A DNA stretch of 32,362 nt from Priapulus caudatus (Eukaryota > Priapulida > Priapulimorpha > Priapulimorphida > Priapulidae). Positions within the stretch are counted from its first letter, which is position 1, and each line of letters opens with the position of its first letter. The notes below the pieces were generated by a model. The model had not been told where the DNA came from, did no database searches, and saw only the letters and a program-made list of their open reading frames with translations. This document shows positions 1 through 11,619 of this stretch, one piece after another. A program made the position numbers and the translations under genes. The stretch covers positions 259,033-291,394 of the forward strand of contig NW_014577111.1 of assembly GCF_000485595.1 (NCBI RefSeq), read 5' to 3'.

Positions 1-200
1 TGTGCTGTGCCGTGCGTGCAGTGGCGTGCGTGCGTGCGTGGGGCGTGCGTGCGCGGGTACCGTGCGCTGTGGTTGTGGCGCGCGCCGCGCTGCGCGCGTG
101 TGTGGTGTGTGTGTGTGTGTGGATGGTGTGTGTGTGTGTGTGTGGTGTGCCCCTGGGTGTGGCTGTGCAACACGGTGTGCCGAGCCATGCATCTATATCG
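1..200. repeat. GT/GCGT-rich simple repeat
   Basis: The window opens in a degenerate TGCG/TGTG tract, with pure GT runs near 101-119 and 127-145. Open frames over it are Cys/Val-rich translations of the repeat. A second GT run lies at about 427-463. The 200 to 410 interval is unique sequence with no recognisable gene. Confidence 0.8.
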
Positions 201-509
201 ATGTTGCGTGACCGTCGTGTGTTGCGTGAACTGCCAGCCACGCCTCTGCTTGCACTACATCTCCCTATATTCCCCAACGGTCATCACGCCAGCTGCGTCG
301 TAGCTGCTTGTGGACTCTAATCATTAGCATACTATGCTCTACCATTTTTTGCAAGCGCATTCTCTGAATCAACGCGGTCAACAAAGCGACTGTGTTCTGT
401 ACGTTGCTGTGGCGCCGGCGCGCGCGCCGTGTGTGTGCTGTGTGTGTGTGTGTGTGTATGTGTAGGTGTGGTGTACTAAGCGAACCCAAAAACATCACCC
501 TGGGAGAAG

Positions 510-650
510 CTCACAAAACATAGGAGGAGGAAAAGGAAGAAGAAAATAGGAGAAAAATACGAAGAAGAATTATGGATTGGGGGAAGAGGAAGAAGGAAAA
601 GAAGAAAAGGAGGAGGGGAGAGGATTAGAGGAGGAGAACGAGGAAAGTAG
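510..650. repeat. Purine-rich (GGA/GAA) tract
   Basis: The plus strand here is almost pure purine (GGAGGAGGAAAAGGAAGAAG style), giving a polypyrimidine minus strand. The 650-1190 interval that follows is mixed sequence with short CA runs (about 905-945) and no supported gene. Confidence 0.7.
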
Positions 651-1358
651 TTAAATTCGGGTATCGGCATGAAGCCTTGATCTATTTATACATGTTACAC
701 CTTTGTGGGTCAGCAACCAACTAGCAAAATGCCATCACGTGATAGACCAAATATGTCACAAAATGCTTTGTTAACGGCTGTAATAATAGTTTTGACAACA
801 TAAAAGGAAACAAGGCGCATGTTAGGGATAGCAGCTAGCCAGGAATGATGGCAGAATTGTGCGCACGCATACGCATACACACCACGAAGAAACAGTAATA
901 GCCCACCACACACACACCCCAACCCAACACACCCACACACACATCACCACCCACCACTAACCGATGGCTGTGGCATGGCAGGGGAATGGCTTCTTGTAAT
1001 TTTTTGGGCGCAGTAACAACGTACACTACTTACTGCCTGTTTACTCAGCGGGCATTTCAGATTCATGTCCTACGTTAGAGAAACCAAACAACCGGCTGTG
1101 TGTCTCGCCAACATTCGCTCCGTCCGTGAGCACTCACGCATGCACCGGTCGGTTCGCACCATCGGCACGCACAACCCGCACACCACCTGCGCAACACACA
1201 CTTCTCTCTCTCTCTCTCTCTACACACACACCACACGGGCGCGCCACACACTCCAACAAGTTACAACACACGCGCGCACACGCACGCCACACATCACGCG
1301 CACACACAAGTAAGAAAGCCACTACGCACTAACTGCGCGCACGCAGGCGCGCCTTCTC

Positions 1359-1725
1359 CATCCATCCTCCATCCACCTCCATACATCCATCCATCATCGA
1401 CATCCTCATCCATCCATCCATCCTCCATCCATCCATCCATCCATCCAATCCACCATCCATCCATCTCATCCATCCATCATCCATCCATCCATCCATCCAT
1501 CCATCATCATCCATCACATTCCATCCTCCATCCATCCATCCATCCTCATCCATCTCACTCCATCCATCCATCCTCCATCCATCCATCCAATCCATCCTAT
1601 CCCATCCATCACTCCATCCCACCACCCACCCATCCAGCTAGCAGGCAGCAGCAGCAGCCATCATCCATTCATCGATCATCCATCCATCCATCCATCCATA
1701 TCCATCCATCCATCCATACATAACA
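1359..1725. repeat. ATCC tetranucleotide repeat array
   Basis: About 360 bases of CATCCATC repeats occur with interruptions (CTCCATC, TCATCC). A short CAG run sits inside at about 1646-1658. Met/Asp/Gly/Trp-rich frames on the minus strand are translations of this repeat. Confidence 0.9.
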
Positions 1726-1747
1726 TAATAATACATACATACATACA

Positions 1748-1786
<39 letters not shown>

Positions 1787-1860
1787 ACACCACACACCAC
1801 ACACACACACACACACACATTACATACATACATACACTACTATACATACATACATACTGT
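1726..1860. repeat. ATAC and CA dinucleotide repeats
   Basis: CATA repeats lead into CA runs at about 1752-1784 and 1799-1820, then CATA again to about 1855. It continues directly from the ATCC array. Confidence 0.85.
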
Positions 1861-1873
1861 TTTACACAATAAT

Positions 1874-2101
1874 CTATATCAGAGTACGTAATAGAGTGGC
1901 TATTATGTACTCTTGATCTATATCCTTCAAGCTTTTCTGATAATCGTACGCACATTTAGCAAGGCCGATAATCTTCACGCCCCTATACCTGCACGAGCGA
2001 AAACGTTTCTCATTCCTCCGTCTCACACGTCCGTCTGCGTCCACACTCTCTCGCTCGATTACTGTCTCACAGAGTAAGGCGATGGCTGCGGTGGATGCCA
2101 A
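1874..2101 (-). CDS. Unrecognised short ORF with non-repeat composition
   Basis: A 75-residue minus-strand frame starting [12 protein letters not shown] lies in non-repetitive sequence between CA and CT microsatellites. It has a charged, basic middle ([12 protein letters not shown]) and a more mixed C-terminal half ending near a Lys/Asp/Tyr stretch. It matches no family I can name. It could be an exon or a decayed transposon fragment, or simply a chance open frame, since 75 codons is not long for this composition. No clear splice sites were assigned. Confidence 0.15.
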   Translation of the reverse strand: MASTAAIALLCETVIERESVDADGRVRRRNEKRFRSCRYRGVKIIGLAKCAYDYQKSLKDIDQEYIIATLLRTLI

Positions 2102-2181
2102 GCTGCAGCCGCGCGCGCATGACCTGTAGCTGGTGTAAGTCCGCTCACCTATAGCAATTGAGTGCCTAGATCGCTCCTGCA

Positions 2182-2510
2182 GCTCTCTCTCTCTCTCTCT
2201 CTTGCCTCTCTCTCCTCTTCTTCTCTATTTCTTACTATTTCTCTATTCCTCTCTCTCTCTTCTCTCTTCTCTCTCTCTCTCTCTCTCGATAGCGCGCGGC
2301 TTTCTCTCTTTCTCTATCTACAATATATATAAAGCTAAAATATCTATACTATATTTCAGGTATATATATTATTATATATATTGCCGTTTTCTCTCCCTTA
2401 ATTTCTCCCGCCTGTCTCGGCTCTCGCCCCCCTCCTTTCTCTCGCTCTTCTTCCATCTCTTCTCTCTCTCTCTCTCTCTCTCTTTCTTTCTCGCTTCCAT
2501 CTCTTCTAGC
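2182..2510. repeat. CT-rich tracts with TA-rich insert
   Basis: CT dinucleotide runs at about 2182-2290 and 2455-2505 flank an AT-rich stretch (about 2315-2385) with TATA runs. The 2510-2940 interval after it is unique sequence with no gene I can support. Confidence 0.85.
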
Positions 2511-2944
2511 GCTCTCTTGCCTATGCTACCTTTTCCCTGCAGTGATCGTGCGTCTGTAGTTACACTAGCAGTACAAACCGGCGACTGTGCGACAGATCTA
2601 CACTAGGCTATCCTAGATAGGTGTAAACACACGCACCCACCCAAACACGAGTGCGAGATGCAGATCGTCGCGGTAAGGTTGGTCTTGGTTGGACTGGTAC
2701 GTTCATGGTTCACAACCGCTGTACGCGTCAGCGCCGCCACCACCACAGCGAGCTCTTGCCTGTTGTTAGTTATTCCTTACTATATGTAAGCTTGCTAATT
2801 GTCAGTAGACGAGTCCCGTGCACAAGCGATTCCGCTCACTTCGCGCTTGTGTCTGACCTCTCGTGCCATCAACCACCGTCTGCTGGCCTGCATTCACACG
2901 CACACGACTGAACGGTGGCTCGGAAACCGCGTGGCATTATAGCA

Positions 2945-3130
2945 GTCTTGCGCTACTGCTGCGCTGGTGGTGCTGCTACTGCTATCTGCTTGCTGTGCTC
3001 GGTAGGTGCTGCTACTGCTTATGCTGCTTGCTGCTGGGGTGCTGTCTATGCTATTGCTGCTGGTGCTGGTGGTTGCTGCCTGCACTGCCCTTTCACTGCT
3101 CTGACTGCTGCTGTGACGTACTGGTGCTGC
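2945..3130. repeat. Degenerate CTG/GCT trinucleotide repeat
   Basis: Imperfect TGCTGCTACTGC units interspersed with TGGTGG fill this stretch. All frames give low-complexity peptides (Cys/Leu, Ala, Ser on the other strand), so no coding claim is made. Confidence 0.75.
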
Positions 3131-3196
3131 TACTGGACGAGAAAAAGCAGTCGCTTCGATGATATGTCATATATGGCTGCGATTTAACCCCCCGCT

Positions 3197-3565
3197 CATC
3201 TCTCTCTCTCTCTCTCTTCCTCTCTCTTCTCTCTCTCTTCTTCTCTCTGCTCTCTCTCCCGGCTCTCTCTCTCTCTCTCTCTCCTCTCTCTTCTCCTCTC
3301 CTCTCTCTCTTGGCTACTCTCTCTCTCTCTCCTTCTTTCTCTCTTTCTCTTCTCCATTACCTCCTTCGCTCTCCTCTCCCCCTCCCTCTCTCAGCTCTCT
3401 CTCCCCCATTTCTCTCTATCTATACCTCTCACTACTTCTTTCTATCTATTGATCTCTCCCCTCTCTCTCTCTTTTTCTTTCTTTCTGCACCTCTCGCTCT
3501 TCGCACAACTTTCCTATCTCGCGCCTCTCTTCTTTCTATCTGTCTATTTATCTTTTTCTTCACAA
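3197..3565. repeat. Long CT/TCTT-rich polypyrimidine tract
   Basis: About 370 bases of almost pure pyrimidine on the plus strand, mainly CTCTCT with TTTC and CCTC interruptions. A run of 14 T follows at 3620-3633. The sequence from 3570 to about 4020 is unique and has no gene I recognise. A minus-strand open frame crosses 3580-3969 but resembles nothing known. Confidence 0.85.
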
Positions 3566-4019
3566 CACTGACAGTCACGTTACGTAACTACGCAGTGGTC
3601 ATAGCCAAATATCTGAGGATTTTTTTTTTTTTTAAGCAACGAGCCAATACGTTCGCACACGCGCGCCGCCGGTGCATTGCGCCAGCTCCCCTGTTGAAGT
3701 GGAGGAGAACGCAAATGGCGGATATGCAATGAAGAACAGCGCGCGAATAGAGAATATATGAGCCTATATCGACTATTTCCCCGCCTAACTGAGTACTCAA
3801 TCATAATACCGTAACGGAGGCAGCAACATAAGATATCATGCACTTTTCTATTTCTGAGGATGGCGTTTATGCCAATAGAGGCTTTTTGATGCATTGATTT
3901 ACGTGTCGTCGAGCTGTTCTGTTCGGTTCGGTGAATGGTGTCCATTGCATCCATGCGCCCAGCTATCACCTTACCACATCGACACTGCGGCGCTCGCCTA
4001 CTTCATCGGATCAACGTTG

Positions 4020-5130
4020 GCCACCCGACGCCAACGCCACGCCACGCGCACGCCACGCACGTCCGCACGCACGCACGCACGCACGCACGCCCGAACACGA
4101 CACGCACGCACGACGCACCGCACGCACCGAAAAGCAGCAGCCCACACACTAAGAGAATTCGGCACGAACGCACGCCCGGCGCATTAACAGTGTACGAATT
4201 GGCACGAGATGCGTTGGGAGAGCTTGACCTGTTGAACCAATTCCCTGAAATTCCAGTGGCGCGCAGTTCGCTGGTACCGTAGAGTACACACGCATGCACC
4301 GAAGTCAGGCGAAAGCTCGCGCAGCAGCAGATCGCGTATGATCAGATTCTTGGCAAGTTAAGTGATATGAGCAGTACTACACGTTACGTTCACGCAGGGA
4401 CTGCACGGCCACGCAAGTAATCTGAGGCGACGACGTGCTTGCGCACGCACCGCGCACTGCAAGCATGCCGACGGGCGGGCGACGTATGTAACGTACGTCG
4501 ACTCACGCGATGCCGCGCTGTGATAAGAGTCCAATTACCGGGCGGTCCCCTAGCTGCCGACGAGTTACTCGGTAGTGTTACGGCTAGTCTTACGCAGTGC
4601 CGTAGCACGACGCACGCGCTACGCACTGTACGCACGCGATTGCAACGCGCACGCGCACGCCGCACCGCCACCTGCATTGGTAACGCTCGTTATCGGTACA
4701 GGAATTTGGGGTCAGCTGTCGTACCTTACACACGCTTATGCACGCAGAGGGCTGACGCAGCGGAACTAGTTGAGTAGCGTTACACTAAACTCTCACGGCT
4801 ACGGCGAGCTAAAAGCTCGCACTCGTGCACGCTCTATTCTTCGGCGGGCACGCTGCGTATGTACGACGCAGGCACCGCTTATGCTCAGCCTCCATGCTAG
4901 TACGCACAGGCGGCCTTACTCAATTGAGGTGGATGCTCGTATTGTACGTGATACCCGTTTTACGTCGTGGGGGGACGTAGTCAGAAACGGCCGTCAATGC
5001 TGGGGGACGCACGTTGTACGTACGTACGCGACGTACGCACGCACAGCACGCCGGCACGCACGCACGACACACGCCACGCACGCGCGCCGCACGCCCACGC
5101 TGCAACGCACCGGGGCCGGCGTCGCAGCAA
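4020..5130. repeat. Diffuse ACGC-rich region
   Basis: GCACGCACGC runs (for example 4068-4095, 5035-5085) are spread through sequence with many interruptions. It looks like a more degraded counterpart of the cleaner ACGC/GTAC array at 14829-15170, which likewise precedes a copy of module P. The interval from 5130 to 5840 is unique and without a recognised gene. Confidence 0.6.
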
Positions 5131-5844
5131 TTGTACGTAGCTAACACGACGCATGCACGGCATGAAGTTGGGTAATGCTGTGCGGCGGCGGCGGACGGCA
5201 ACGTATCTGGTACGTAGACTTACTGCGCTTACGCGTGACTTACCGCGTGCATTCACGCAGCACCGTATGTAGCGCATGTGACACGTAATCGCTAGCTCGT
5301 GCACCACACCGCTTCTACAACAGTTTGCCAGCGAACATGGATCGCAATTTAGTCTGTGGAGACGCTCTGTAGTCAATGTTTTGACGTTCGTCTCTCCATA
5401 CGCCCAAATAGCACTTACTAGCGAGAGGATCCTATCGGACGCACGTAGTGTACGTACGTACGTGCGCACACGGCGCTCATGTGCGCGACGCTACGCACAC
5501 CCGCACGTTCCCACATTAATGCACTGACTGTGTTATCTCCACGTTAGCCCACAATGACTGCAACATTCTTTCTGCTACACTACGAACCCAATAGCACTAC
5601 AACGTTTTACAGCGCTTTGCGTTGCATTGCGCTTTCAGCGTATATACCAAGGGCAATAATAAAGAAGGGCTTCTTTATATGCTCCGGTTGTCGTATGTAA
5701 GGCTGGTATCGTTGCTGGCTCGTGCCTATGGGTATCAGTTTACTTCCGCGATTGTTTGATTAAATAGAATATACGTTAGTGTCTGAGGTTTCCCTTCCGC
5801 GACAGGGTCGCGTCTTTGTCTAGTTGTGCTCCCTTAGTCAGTTG

Positions 5845-7215
5845 AATGCACGTCGTCATGTGAGTCAGTGTAAGAGATTTTGGTTGGTTGTTATTCTCTA
5901 GTGGTGCTCGCGTTAGTCACCTTTTCCCAGACGATTTTGGCTTCACTTCAGACCCTTAGACCATCATGATTAATCTTCCTTGTAGCCTCTAGTCCTTGTG
6001 CGCAAGTTCCTCGAAAACGACCGGTTGTTTAAAATTTTTCCAAAAGGATATCCTTCATATATTAATGGTGGAACGTTATAACCGTCTGTTCAACGTTAAA
6101 ACTACATAAATTGATAATTGCTCAAAAGCCAGCTGCAAATAGATAATCTGATACTATTGCGAGCATACCAAGTATCACCGCCAGTCTCGTATGATTACTA
6201 ATGCAGCGGATTATGATTCATGTACAGGGTATTGATGGTATATAATTCGAGTTCGTTTTTCATCTTTAATAGATTGGAATTTATACAATGTGCGAATAAA
6301 AACAGCTCTTGATGTTGTGTTGCGTCTTCGTCAGTTAATTTAGTATCGTGATTGAATATTTGTGTGCTCTGCGCAACTCCCCGAATTCTAGTTCGATATG
6401 CAAAGAATACACTGATTAATCAGTTTTCATTAAGGTTTCCATTATAACATTAGAGGGAATAGACATAAAAATTAGTCGTAGTGACTTACATGCGTAATTT
6501 ACAAGTGATCTTGTTGTCGCATTAGTCTTGTTGTTTGCAAAGGGTGCTTGTATATATATACTATTATTGGCCACATTTATATAACTAATCTAAGTAAAAT
6601 CGTTATAGTCAGATCCAGAAGTTCTTCTCCATGTATTTAAATTGGTTCACCACTCCAAATAAGACTAACAGGGATCACAACTATATAGTGATAAACTGAA
6701 AAACTCTGATGTAATTTCTGGGAGCTATGTAATCTACTGTCCCACGACGCTTATATATCTCATAGACATTCACTGATTTCTGTGCTCGCTCGCTTCTGGA
6801 TAGTAATACTACGTGTGCTGCATTATAGGCATGTATGGTTAACAATCGATTGCAGTCCTAGTTGTGACCATATGAAATACAGACGCAATAAGTCTTGGGT
6901 TAGTAGACGAGATGGATGGTTCCCTGTATTTACCGTAATCTAATAGTCAGATATTTATTAACGATACTGTCTTATTTGAGTTTTTATTGCCCGTGCTGTC
7001 ACCCTAACAACAGCTTCGACCTCTTTGGTATCGCATTGTTTAGTGCGGCTAGACCATCTCGTTCAGGTGTAAAGGACGATTACCTCGCGACGTTATGGCA
7101 CCGGTATTCGCATGAAGTCTGCACCCGATAACTCTCGGCGATCTGGTTTACGTATACCAGCCGCTCTGATATATCTTATTCCAAACGATGGGTGTTGTAT
7201 CAGCAGTGCGTCGAT
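5845..7215. repeat. Repeat module P, diverged and lengthened copy
   Basis: This segment matches 15284-16275 in order but with many substitutions and insertions. Shared anchors include TGCACGTCGTCATGTGAG near its start, TCAGATATTTATTAACGATACTG at 6948-6970 (versus 16088-16110), and GTGTTGTATCAGCAG versus GTGTATCAGCAG at the right end. The compact copy is about 990 bases, this one about 1370. No coding content is recognised. Confidence 0.65.
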
Positions 7216-7311
7216 CACGAACGTCAGGAAAGAACTTCGGAATTCGAATAAACACATCACACGGCTATTTACTCGCCAACCGAGCGCATTATGCACTACA
7301 CTCCGCCCTCA

Positions 7312-7500
7312 CGAGTCGTCCACGCACACACACCACGCCACTGGACACACAACATCACTACCGCACGAGAGATCACTGCTTAACCGCGGCGCACACACCG
7401 CGAGCGTACCTGCAAATCGCCCGTATCACTACACACAGAACACCAATAGACACACTCACCACACACACACCACACACACAAACATAAACACACAAGATAT
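7312..7500. repeat. Degenerate CA/ACACC-rich tract between P and Q
   Basis: CACACAC runs with frequent interruptions occupy the same relative position (just left of module Q) as the clean CA microsatellites at 11871 and 18042. Confidence 0.6.
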
Positions 7501-7519
7501 ATATCCTCGCGAATGATTT

Positions 7520-9533
7520 TTTAGAGTTATTTTAGACACATGTGTTTTCGCCGCCGTCCGTTGCCACGGAGGCGATCCTCTGTTTGCGAGTCTCTAATTG
7601 GCAGCATAATTGCAACTTCGTATATACTTCGGCTGCAGAACCGGAGCAGAATCGGCTTGAGTAAAGTGACCTCCGAAGTCACCATCTTAATGGACCATAC
7701 AAAATGTTTAGCCTTGCTTATCCTCCTCTCACTGACGATGATGTTCAAGCTGTACCCCTCGGTATATGTCCCACCCTATCCTTACACAACACATAAACAA
7801 TAATGCTCATAGTTCATCCGCAACAACGTGTTAAAATAGCTCAGTCGTCTCTTCCTGCCGAGCGAATAAGGGTAACATTGTATATGAGCGCAACAATATG
7901 TCTAAGCGGCTTTGCCCCAGTGGACTTACTTCTTGCCCCGTTCGCCACCCGTACGAGAAATGCCAAATAATATTAGGGTGCATCAGCGGATTAGGCTATT
8001 TGCTTATGCGACCCATATAGCGAATCTTGTTGCGCGGTGTAAAGTATTCCTACTAGAGGCCAGGCGTTGCGCCCTGCAAACCTATCTTGTCATCTACTCC
8101 AATCTAGTAAAATTACTTCGATTCAGGTCGAGCATTTCACTGATTGCCATAGTGCTCATCGTGTGGTAACTATATTGCGCGCTCAGCCACCTCGAAAATT
8201 CCCGTACCAGGTGCGCTGCACGGATCCTTGTTCAAAGCGTGATACGCGGAATTCGCTTATCGGGTAAGCTTTGCGATAACCGGAAGGCCACTTAGAATAC
8301 CACGTCAGGAGGGCCCCAACAGGCGGCATTAAGAGGATCTAGCTTACGTTATATCGTATGGCGCCCGCGCGTGAGTCTATCTAAACACGGACATGCTCCC
8401 CCGTTTTTCAATGCTACCTCCGAGGCCGCCTTCCGACGCGCCACATTACCAGACTGTCCCCTGTCTCGGTTCCGGTCGTTAAAAACACTAATTTCTTACT
8501 GCGGCTTAATCGCCTATTGCTTCCAGCTGATTTCTTTTTTTCTTAGTCGACTGACGGAGGGAACGTACGCATTCGTGCGGTTCCATGGTCAGTCAATGCC
8601 ATGCGCCTTATTGAAGGCGTGCCGCCGGGCGGGCGACGTAGGCGTGGCTTGATGTGTTCCCAGTCACACCTCTAATAGCTAGTATATATTATATAGGCAC
8701 TATCGGTCACCTCACGGCTCCTGCCTATTACTATAAATCGAGCTGTCGACTGCGGTGATGGGAAGATTCTGCATACCCTCTCGTAGATCTGGGTGTCGTG
8801 ATGTCCGTCGTATCACCGGCTGCTGTTTTGTCCGGATACGCATTGAGCCTCCAAGAGGTTCCCGAATCTGTAATTTTCACGTCTTCACTAGCTTTCCTCT
8901 TCTTCTCTCCTCAACGTCTCTATAGTTGACGCAAACCGAGGGACATCGGTCTAACGCCTACGTCGTTGAGCCGCGCTCTCCGCAGGTTCGCGTTTCGTTT
9001 TTATCGCCCTGTAGCCTTCTCATCTCCTTCTCAAGCTTCACATCGTTTACAGCATTGCTCACCAGCTCCTCGTCGCGCCCACTTTACTCACCTTCCCCGT
9101 TACCCTACTCCTATAAGTCTGCTATTTACTATATAAAAACTTAGGCACTCGTGAGAGCGCAGAGACCTCCGCCAAGGCAGACTCATTCTCTCACTGTGAA
9201 TTTCTTTCATTATATTAAATTATTTAATTAATAATGAATTGCGTATCGGTCCTTTTCGCCACCCAAAATGTTACAATGAATTCTAAGTTACCCCATTCCT
9301 GACCTATCCTGAAAATTAATTTATTAATTTAATTAATTGGATCCGGCCCCCTGCTTTTTGGCAAACCGGATTTTCCTGGAACCCGGGCTTTTCACCAGCC
9401 AAAAGGTGCTGGGATCAATTCTAACTTATAGTCCCCCACTTTCTGGACTATCATCACGCCAACCTCTTGGCGGAGGTAAAAGAGCAGCTACGAGCGCCCA
9501 TTCTTCTCGGCTGTGTGAAGAGCCTCGTTTGCG
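7520..9533. repeat. Repeat module Q, diverged and lengthened copy
   Basis: Aligned by eye to 11945-12543 through scattered anchors: GCCACGGAGG at 7563, CTCACTGACGATGATG near 7728 against CTCACTGACGAGATATCC, GAAATGCCAAATAATA near 7958, and GTGAAGAGCCTCGTTTGCGAACCGG just before module R. Long stretches between anchors (about 8370-9330) have no counterpart in the compact copies, so this copy is more than three times as long. No gene recognised. Confidence 0.5.
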
Positions 9534-9650
9534 AACCGGGGCCCGGTTTCACGAAGCGTACCTAGTTATGTGATTGTGACTGAAATCACTTATCATGCAT
9601 TAACTATGTTCCGTGACTGTTTGTTCTCAATATTTGATCATCTGCTCGCC

Positions 9651-9763
9651 GCTCTCTCTCCCACTCGCTCGGTTGTGGTACTCTCTCTCTCTTCTCTTCT
9701 CTCTCTCCTCTCTCTCTCTCTCGTTCTCTTCTCTCTTATTCTCTTCTCCCCTCTCTCTCTCTT

Positions 9764-9795
<32 letters not shown>

Positions 9796-9805
9796 GTCTC
9801 TCTTC
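9651..9805. repeat. CT microsatellite inside module R copy A
   Basis: CTCTCT runs with TTCTCTT interruptions lie between GACTGTTT and CCCGTTAATG, which are adjacent in the other R copies. It therefore appears inserted into the inner terminal repeat. Confidence 0.75.
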
Positions 9806-10109
9806 CTTCGTTTTCCTCTGCGATACTGTGTCCCGTTAATGTAACTTTAATCATGTTCAGTTAAGCCACAATATTTTACATTATATCTGAGGGTCTCTCA
9901 GTTGCATCTTTCAATATGCACTAATGCTCTAATTTAGTTTGCTGCGTACGCCTCCGAATTTTTAGGATACGTTTCATCTGACTTTCCCGTACTCAGATTT
10001 CTCTTCAGGTTACGCCTGCAGGATTTTCTTTTAAATTTCTGTGCGTCTCAATTTTAGTGTCCAATTTTTTACCCAACTGGAAATTTGCAAAGTTATCCTA
10101 GCTACTTCT

Positions 10110-11110
10110 TATACCTCTTTCAGTTATTAGGGGCTCATACGTTAAATTCTTGAATAGCACAGACTGTTTGCCTCAAACTATTGAACGTGAAGTAATCTCG
10201 CTGCACGTTATGGCTTGCAGGTTTCTTCTTCGTCGTCGGTCGTCGTTGTTGTCGCGTAATTCTTTTGCTCCGGTAAGCGTGATGTAAGCTTTGCCAGAGT
10301 AAAGTAATCTTAATGCGGCGAGCCTGCGCGTTTGCCGGATGCGATGTGTTTACGGCACATGGGCGTCACGGGGGTATGTGACTGACCCTTGCACGTGAAT
10401 AGCTGCGGCAATATGCGAGGCGCGCGAAGGATTGACGTTGTGTCTGTCCAATCAAATCCTACGCAGCACCAGAGTTGTTATTTTTAATGATGGGGGACCC
10501 AGTGGAACCAAATCGCGCCGATCTCAGGAACTAGCGGCATTCTTGTAGGGCATAGAACGGTTTCCTCGATAGAAGAGTTTTGGCCGACAAAATACGAAAA
10601 TAACACGCTGTTTAGGCACTGCGCTACGTCACTTCGGTTGATTTTCCGCATTTCCGGAATCAGAATAAAGCCGTCGTTTCTCGTTGACAATGGGCATTGA
10701 ATGGCATGAATGCGGTCAACGACTCGTGAACCGTTACTGCGTGTAGGTGTTTGGCGAGACTGTTTCTTTTCGTAATAATTGAAAAAGGCCCGGGCGTGAT
10801 TTCGCACGAAGTGGGGAACAAAATTAGGCATCGTTTACCTGCTTTCGCAATGAACGAGTGCGTCATCATGAACAGTTGAAGTTTTTCTTAAATTAATAAT
10901 TCCGAAAATCCTAACCGCGCTACTCGTTGTTGTTAGCCAATGAACGTAGCGCACCTGCAGATTCGAAGCTGACCCATGATCATACCGTGTTGTGACGTCT
11001 TGCCCGCGCGCTTATGCTTGGGTAGCGGGCCTCAAAATGGTATCGAGGCACGCCACCTCGCAAACAGCGTGTTTGTATTACATCTAGCTTATTGTGACAA
11101 TCAGGGATGG
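10110..11110. other. About 1 kb of unmatched sequence inside module R copy A
   Basis: This balanced-composition sequence separates two parts of R that are contiguous at 18990-19025. Both borders resemble the same R stretch (CTTTCAGTTATTAG near 10116 and TTACAGTTCATTATAG near 11124), as if about 50 bases were duplicated around it. A 115-residue minus-strand open frame (10484-10831) lies inside but resembles no family I know. A short CGT-rich patch occurs at about 10218-10258. Confidence 0.45.
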
Positions 11111-11490
11111 CCGCTGTACTTACTTACAGTTCATTATAGTTAAAATTAATTTCTTTCGTACGAACTTGCAGTATTTTTGGCGTTTGGTCGCCATATTGAT
11201 ACAGTTGTAATTGTTTTTGATGTACTCGCTACCCGATTTACTCGGATTCCATTCGCGGTAACTAGCCGAGAGGGGAGAGCGCAGTACCGAGTCTATTCAT
11301 GGTTGAGTCGGTTAATTATGTGTTAGTTAATATGTACTTAAATCGCTTCGTGAAAGATTTTAAGAATTTTAGTATTGATTACCCACTATCATTTACGGGA
11401 AGTTAGTATGATTAGTGATTTAATCTACTTAAGTTAAGTAACGCTTCGTTTGAACCGGCCCGGTTTCGGAAGCCGCGTATTTTATAGACT

Positions 11491-11544
11491 GACGTCGCGC
11501 TCGACAGTTCAGTGTAACGCAGTGGAACTGTCGAGCGCGACGTC
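11491..11544. repeat. Perfect 20-bp inverted repeat (hairpin)
   Basis: The left arm GACGTCGCGCTCGACAGTTC (11491-11510) and right arm (11525-11544) are perfect reverse complements around a 14-base loop. It lies just right of module R copy A. Given the noise elsewhere, a perfect 20-bp stem is notable. It could be a recombination or transposon-end structure, or a transcribed hairpin. Confidence 0.85.
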
Positions 11545-11619
11545 TGTATTTTATCGACGTTGGTGGCATGCATTGTTTATTTCGCATTGTTCGATTGATT
11601 GTTTTAAGCAGCTCGCAGT

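Larger units (their letters stand above)
9538..11460. mobile_element. Module R, copy A: diverged TIR element carrying two insertions
   Basis: The left end is the CGGTTTCACGAAGCGTAC terminal motif at about 9543-9561. The right end lies near 11440-11460 (AACGCTTCG, then GAACCGG). Order and anchors match the 664-base copy at 18702-19365, but a CT tract (about 9650-9800) interrupts the left arm and about 1 kb of unrelated sequence (about 10110-11110) interrupts the middle. It is flanked on both sides by CCGG-type sequence continuing the Q repeat motif. Confidence 0.6.

Noticed and set aside
1329-1625. Met/Asp/Gly/Trp-rich ORF
   Set aside because: It is the ATCC repeat read on the minus strand.
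10484-10831. Possible transposase fragment inside the R insert
   Set aside because: No DDE motif or recognisable transposase signature was visible; it is kept only as an open frame.
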